Source of the DNA: RGIG2041 sp045546315
GTDB taxonomy: Bacteria > Bacillota > Clostridia > UBA1381 > UMGS1253
DNA length: 64,000 nt
NCBI GenBank assembly: GCA_045546315.1
Contig: JAZQCN010000091.1
Coordinates: 1 to 64,000, forward strand
Direction of reading: 5' to 3'
A model generated the notes under the pieces. The model made no database searches. It saw nothing but the letters and a program-made list of their open reading frames with translations, and was not told where the DNA came from. This document shows, piece by piece, positions 60,160-64,000 of the stretch (the stretch's first letter is position 1; the number at the start of each line of letters is the position of its first letter). The translations under genes were made by a program, and so were the position numbers.

Positions 60160-60441
60160 TCATGCTTTCGAGATTTTATACCCGAGCTTGATGATATACT
60201 TGATGGTTTCAAATGCCGTGTTCCTGTCGTATGCTTTTTCGCTTTCCGGCAACGCTTCGTACGGGATAAGCAGCGGTGTTGTTTTCTTTTCCGCATCCTT
60301 TTTCTCGCCGTAGGTCCAGCCCTCAGCAATTCTGCCCGCCGCCCACACATTATGCACATTTTCTGCGATCTTCTCCGTTAAAGCAATGAGCTCCTCCGGC
60401 AAAAACACATCACTTGTATCTATCGGTTTCGGTTCATACAC
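60160..60441 (-). CDS. Stand-alone RyR-domain protein
   Basis: The 93 residues consist almost entirely of a ryanodine-receptor repeat (RyR, PF02026): LTEKIAENVHNVWAAGRIAEGWTYGEKKDAEKKTTPLLIPYEALPESEKAYDRNTAFETIKYIIKLGY (about 22-89), with the typical N-x-H-x-x-W, GW-Y-G and YDR-x-x-A blocks. In eukaryotes the repeat belongs to calcium channels; bacterial and phage proteins carry it as a small soluble domain that may bind nucleotide-like ligands. The start is GTG at 60441, nine bases after AAGGGAGG. It is downstream of xpt on the same strand, past a terminator. Confidence 0.88.
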   Translation of the reverse strand: MYEPKPIDTSDVFLPEELIALTEKIAENVHNVWAAGRIAEGWTYGEKKDAEKKTTPLLIPYEALPESEKAYDRNTAFETIKYIIKLGYKISKA

Positions 60442-60477
60442 AGTTATTGACCTCCCTTACACTGCACATATTACAAA

Positions 60478-60499
60478 GCAGCCCGAAACCGGGCTGCTC
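60478..60499 (-). terminator. Terminator of xpt
   Basis: AGCAGCCC, short loop, GGGCTGCT followed by TTG on the minus strand; the T run is short. Confidence 0.7.
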
Positions 60500-60504
60500 C
60501 ACTG

Positions 60505-61086
60505 TTATTGCTTGCGAAACTCTACTGTTCCTTTTTCGGCATCCATCGACTCAACGATAGCAAGCGACTCAAGCTGATAGCCGAGATTTCGAATCACCGT
60601 GCCGCCGATTTGGAAGCCCTTTTCAATGGCGATACCGATGCCCTCTACGGTTGCTCCTGCCTCCTCTGCAATGGAGATGAGCCCCTGCAGGGCACAGCCG
60701 TTTGCCAGAAAATCATCAATAATCAGCACATGATCGTCTGCCGTCAAAAAACGCTTGGATACAATCACCTGATTTACATTTTTATGCGTAAACGACTCTA
60801 CCGTCGCTACATACATATCCCCGTCAATATTCACGCTCTTCGATTTTTTTGCAAAAACCATCGGTACACCGAAGCAGCGCGCAACCGGATACGCAATGGC
60901 AATACCGGAGGCTTCAATCGTAAGCACCTTTGTAATCTTCTTGTCCTGAAAGCGTCTGTAAAACTCTTCGCCCATTTCATCGAGCAGCGCAATATCCATC
61001 TGATGATTTAAAAAGCTGTCCACCTTTAAAACATTGCCCGGCTTCACAACGCCGTCCTTTAAAATGCGCTTTTCCAAAAAGTTCAT
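60505..61086 (-). CDS. xpt: Xanthine phosphoribosyltransferase
   Basis: Xpt salvages xanthine with PRPP to XMP. The 193 residues include FLEKRILKDGVVKPGNVLKVDSFLNHQMD at the start, IEASGIAIAYPVA and the PRPP loop HVLIIDDFLANGCALQGL (about 120-137). Length is typical of Bacillus-type Xpt. The ATG at 61086 follows GGGGGA. The promoter lies only about 40 bases upstream, so there is no room for the purine riboswitch that often controls this gene. Confidence 0.95.
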   Translation of the reverse strand: MNFLEKRILKDGVVKPGNVLKVDSFLNHQMDIALLDEMGEEFYRRFQDKKITKVLTIEASGIAIAYPVARCFGVPMVFAKKSKSVNIDGDMYVATVESFTHKNVNQVIVSKRFLTADDHVLIIDDFLANGCALQGLISIAEEAGATVEGIGIAIEKGFQIGGTVIRNLGYQLESLAIVESMDAEKGTVEFRKQ

Positions 61087-61120
61087 TTTCCCATTCCCCC
61101 ATTTTAATGCGCTTTCTAAT

Positions 61121-61149
61121 ATTGTACAACGCCGTATGGCTTTTGTCAA
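61121..61149 (-). promoter_or_regulatory. Promoter of xpt
   Basis: Minus strand TTGACA (61144-61149), 17-base spacer, TACAAT (61121-61126). Confidence 0.75.
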
Positions 61150-61151
61150 AT

Positions 61152-61847
61152 TTATTCTCCGTCGTGCACACGACTTCGAATCGCATCCATGCGCGCATCC
61201 AGCTCTGCACTCAGATTTGCACACTGCAAAAGCTCCTCCGCCATCTCCGCGCTGAAGGCAAAATCCTTTTTATAGCGCAGCTGATGCTCCAGACTCGCCC
61301 AAAAATCCATCGCAATAGTGCGCAGCTGGATTTCAACACGCATTTCCCGCTTTTCGTGTGCCAAAAAAATCGGCACAGTCACAATCAAATGCAAGCTGCG
61401 ATATCCGTTTTTCTTCGGATTCTTAATATAGTCCTTTTTCTCGATCAGGCAAATATCATCCTGCTTCAAAAGCGCCTCCGCCAGCGTATACACATCCTGC
61501 GGAAACGAGCAGATTACGCGCACACCGGCAATATCGTGCAGATTTTCCTCCATCGCCTCCATCGTAAAAGGCAGACCTCTGCCCAAAAGCTTTTCGCGAA
61601 TACTGAACATACTCTTGATACGGCTTTTAATATCGCTGATGGGATTTCTGTCCAAACGCAGGGAAAACTCCTCGTTTAGGACATTGAATTTCGTTTCAAT
61701 TTCCATCATCGCGCAGCGGTAATAGGACATCATCTTTGCAAACTCGTGCGCATGCTCGCGTGCCTCTTCGATAAATTCTTCTCCAAAATACCCCTCTATA
61801 TGTTTTTGGAATGCCTCGGCATCCTTGAATGCATCTATGTTTTTCAT
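61152..61847 (-). CDS. Small alarmone synthetase (RelQ/YjbM-type GTP pyrophosphokinase)
   Basis: The 231 residues form a single (p)ppGpp synthetase domain without hydrolase or regulatory domains: SRIKSMFSIREKLLGRG, LHDIAGVRVICSFPQDVYTLAEAL (the DxAGxR motif), KKDYIKNPKKNGYRSLHLIV (substrate loop with YRSLH) and VEIQLRTIAMDFWASLEHQLRYK. It makes pppGpp or related alarmones from ATP and GTP/GDP under stress. The ATG follows GAGGTGAGAGG. It lies just upstream of xpt on the same strand; alarmone and purine salvage are functionally linked. Confidence 0.93.
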   Translation of the reverse strand: MKNIDAFKDAEAFQKHIEGYFGEEFIEEAREHAHEFAKMMSYYRCAMMEIETKFNVLNEEFSLRLDRNPISDIKSRIKSMFSIREKLLGRGLPFTMEAMEENLHDIAGVRVICSFPQDVYTLAEALLKQDDICLIEKKDYIKNPKKNGYRSLHLIVTVPIFLAHEKREMRVEIQLRTIAMDFWASLEHQLRYKKDFAFSAEMAEELLQCANLSAELDARMDAIRSRVHDGE

Positions 61848-61920
61848 CCTCTCACCTCTGCTTTTATTGTACCGCATTTTTTATGCATTTGCAATGAATA
61901 ATGTGTGAATCTTTTGTAAA

Positions 61921-61950
61921 AAAAAGCGACTTCTGGCGAAGTCGCTTTTT
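61921..61950. terminator. Bidirectional terminator
   Basis: AAAAAGCGACTTC (61921-61933), loop TGGC, GAAGTCGCTTTTT (61938-61950), ending the large gene to its right. Confidence 0.9.
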
Positions 61951-61951
61951 T

Positions 61952-64000
61952 CTATTTACAGTTTAATACGGCCATACCGGAAACATTTTTGTAGCCGTTG
62001 TGCACGGTTGCGGTAATTACCGCCGTACCTGCGCCAACTACGGTAATTTTACCGTTTGCATCGACAACTGCAACCTTCGCGTCCGAGGTTGTATAGGTCA
62101 CAGTCGGACACGGCATGGCTTCGCCGCGCGCGTTGTACGCTTCCGTCTGCATTTGCAGGCTCGTTCCCACAGCATAGCTTTCTGCGCCGGCAAGCTTGGT
62201 TACAGACCATTCCGCCTTATCCGCCGCCTGCTGCGCAGCACTTTCCCAGAAACGCACCTCTGTCCAGGAGTTATAGGTTCCGCCATCACTGTCCCCATAG
62301 CCGGTCAAACGCACAAAGCGTGCACTTGCACCGATGCTATAAATATCAAACAGCGTTGTTGTACCGCTCGTCTGTGTATTTAAAACCTCTGTCCAGTTTA
62401 CACCGTCGTTGGAAATTTCCATCTTAAAGAGGAATTGTCGCTCGTCACCCTTCAAGGTCGCAATACCGAACGAATGCAGGGTTTTCACCTCGCCGAAATC
62501 ATATGTAAGATTTGCACCCGAGCCGTTGCCCGACCAACGGTTGATGATTTCCTCGTTAATCAGATTATCAATCGTTCCGCTCGGCAGGTACTTATCGTGA
62601 CCTGTGCTCATTGTCACCTGCTTAACCGGAATATAATTCGGTACAGTTTCTACCGCACCCGCTGCCTTGGCTGTTGCATTGACGCGGCTGATGATATCCG
62701 GTGTATTTGTGCCCGAAAGCCCTGCAAAGCTGTCATTTGCAAATCCGATAGTGTAGGTCTTGCCGGCGACAGTGAATCTGCCGTTTTCCACCGGTACTGC
62801 TGCGCCGCGATTGGTTACGCAAATACTGTTATCGCCCGCCGGCAGCATAGCATATACCGTTTTATCCAAATCAAAGCTTGTCATTTCTGCACCGCCGATT
62901 TGCACGCGTGTTTCCAAATAATCAATCACACGCTGAATCTGTGCTTCGTCCGGCTGCGGCATATGGTTGTTGATGATAATCAAGCCTCTGTCGTCCCAGA
63001 ATACGGACTTGCCAAGCGCCTCCACAAGTGCACGCAGCGGAATCATCGTTCTGCCACCTACAGTCTGCGCCGGCACATCCAAGTAGGTCTCCTTGCCGTT
63101 GACTGTCATCACATTTGAGCCAATTTGCAGCTTGATGGTGTTGATGCCGCTCACGACGGTAACCGTTTGCGTAGCATCCTCCCAGCCGACTCTCGCGCCG
63201 AAGCTTTCGGAGATAAAGCGCACCGGTACAAGTGTTCTGCCGTTTTCGGTGAATGCGGAAATATCATAATTCGTTGTATCCACATAGGTTCTGCCGCCGT
63301 TTGCAAAGGCAACCGGGCTGCCGAGCTTTAAGGCTACGCTGTCCGCAAGCACATCCGCTACCGGCTTTTCGGCTGTATCCGGCGAAAGCGCCCACTGCGC
63401 CATCGGCAGATACGGTGTTATACGCATCAGCTCCGGTGCTTCACCGGCATCGAGCGGAATAAATTCCACACGGATGGCGCCCTCGGTTACATTCATGCCA
63501 TGCACAGCAAGCTTAAAGCCGTCTGTATAGGCTTCGTCCTTCGCCGTCGGGCTGGTCGGCAGCGGCTTTGTTTCCATAATCGAAAGCTTTGCGCCTGCCG
63601 GTGCCTGCGAAAGCACAACAAGCATACGCTCTGTGCCAATGGTCAAAAGCGCACTTCTGCCGTCTGCTGCAAGCACGATATCTGCCGGTGTGCGTGCAAA
63701 CCAGTACACCTCACTCGGCTTTGTCATCTTAAATTCATCCTGAATAACCACAGACTGTCTGCCCTTGGTCATCAACATACCGCGCTTTACATACTCTGCA
63801 TTGGCATAAGCGCTCGTCATATCCAGCACTGCATAGAATTCATCTGCATCCTGCGCAGAGTCGACAAATCTTGCGTGACCGGTATTGTTCTGACCTGCGG
63901 TCAAATCCGGGTTAAACACAAGCGTGTTCTGCCCCTCGGCGCGCTTGATATAATACTGCTCCGCTGCAAACTGATAGTTATAATCCGCCGGACCTGCCGT
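61952..64000 (-). CDS. Heparinase II/III-like multidomain secreted protein (C-terminal part, 5' end outside the window)
   Basis: 682 residues are visible and the frame stays open at the window edge, so the N-terminus is missing. The visible part starts in a heparinase II/III C-terminal beta-sandwich (YYIKRAEGQNTLVFNPD, about 16-32, then GQNNTGHARF and DFYAVLDMTSAY-like strands). Two copper-amine-oxidase-N-type stalk repeats follow (RTYVDTTNYDISAFTENGRTLVPVRFISESFGARVGWED; GGRTMIPLRALVEALGKSVFWDDRG), then an F5/8 discoidin carbohydrate-binding domain (about 500-600, TYDFGEVKTLHSFGIATLKGDERQF; RFVRLTGYGDSDGG) and a C-terminal bacterial Ig-like domain (TYTTSDAKVAVVDANGKITVVGAGTAVITATV). This is a large extracellular polysaccharide-degrading protein. 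Confidence 0.85.
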   Translation of the reverse strand, partial: TAGPADYNYQFAAEQYYIKRAEGQNTLVFNPDLTAGQNNTGHARFVDSAQDADEFYAVLDMTSAYANAEYVKRGMLMTKGRQSVVIQDEFKMTKPSEVYWFARTPADIVLAADGRSALLTIGTERMLVVLSQAPAGAKLSIMETKPLPTSPTAKDEAYTDGFKLAVHGMNVTEGAIRVEFIPLDAGEAPELMRITPYLPMAQWALSPDTAEKPVADVLADSVALKLGSPVAFANGGRTYVDTTNYDISAFTENGRTLVPVRFISESFGARVGWEDATQTVTVVSGINTIKLQIGSNVMTVNGKETYLDVPAQTVGGRTMIPLRALVEALGKSVFWDDRGLIIINNHMPQPDEAQIQRVIDYLETRVQIGGAEMTSFDLDKTVYAMLPAGDNSICVTNRGAAVPVENGRFTVAGKTYTIGFANDSFAGLSGTNTPDIISRVNATAKAAGAVETVPNYIPVKQVTMSTGHDKYLPSGTIDNLINEEIINRWSGNGSGANLTYDFGEVKTLHSFGIATLKGDERQFLFKMEISNDGVNWTEVLNTQTSGTTTLFDIYSIGASARFVRLTGYGDSDGGTYNSWTEVRFWESAAQQAADKAEWSVTKLAGAESYAVGTSLQMQTEAYNARGEAMPCPTVTYTTSDAKVAVVDANGKITVVGAGTAVITATVHNGYKNVSGMAVLNCK

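Overview
This window looks like chromosomal DNA from an anaerobic, mid-GC member of the Clostridia. The order trmFO-topA-dprA, the many AGGAGG ribosome binding sites with frequent TTG and GTG starts, the flavodiiron protein with rubredoxin, FeoAB, the paired TIGR03960/TIGR03936 genes and the S-layer-homology surface protein all fit that group. No plasmid or prophage module is visible. The species cannot be named from the sequence alone.

Layout. 1-1.8 kb: an FAD oxidoreductase flanked by two copies of a conserved structured-RNA motif. 1.86-4.5 kb: ferrous iron uptake (feoA, feoB and a Cys-rich FeoB partner) under two promoters that share an operator-like dyad. 4.6-7.5 kb: a NimA-like flavoprotein, a MATE exporter behind a terminator-type leader that looks like a guanidine-IV (mepA) riboswitch, and an SdpI/ArsR autoregulated pair. 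7.6-13.4 kb: two hydrolases, a ZIP metal transporter, rubredoxin, flavodiiron protein, nitroreductase and an MFS carrier. 13.7-21.3 kb: two unusual fusion proteins (M28-like peptidase with AAC(3)-type acyltransferase; TetM-like GTPase with a Rae1/NYN nuclease domain), separated by a Dus enzyme and a small unknown. 20.3-25.4 kb: LysR regulator, aspartase, fumarase and a membrane-anchored PstS-like protein. 25.7-37.1 kb: mostly housekeeping repair and RNA-modification genes (MutY, hypoxanthine/uracil glycosylase, TrmO, Ddl, TrmFO, TopA, DprA). 37.3-41.6 kb: the radical-SAM pair and small enzymes. 41.6-56 kb: a polysaccharide and sugar-acid catabolic region (heparinase-type lyase, three AraC regulators, SDR, a frameshifted enolase-superfamily dehydratase, Gfo/Idh oxidoreductase, NagB, TIM-barrel isomerase, IlvD/Edd dehydratase). 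It is interrupted by an AT-rich insert encoding a DUF4288 protein and a four-helix-bundle protein downstream of a striking array of mini-hairpins. 56-64 kb: a decayed second four-helix-bundle element between a consensus promoter and tRNA-Leu(UAG), a large SLH surface protein, a stand-alone RyR-domain protein, Xpt, a small alarmone synthetase, and the C-terminal part of a large secreted heparinase-like protein.

How it works together. Iron uptake, rubredoxin/flavodiiron protein, NimA-like protein and nitroreductase form an anaerobe redox set. The two heparinase-type proteins, NagB, the sugar-acid dehydratases and AraC sensors suggest degradation of uronic-acid and amino-sugar polymers, probably host glycans. 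The least explained items are the hairpin array with its operator, which is shared with the PstS-like gene 21 kb away; the paired structured RNA flanking the FAD gene; the two fusion proteins; and the four-helix element lodged in a tRNA transcription unit.
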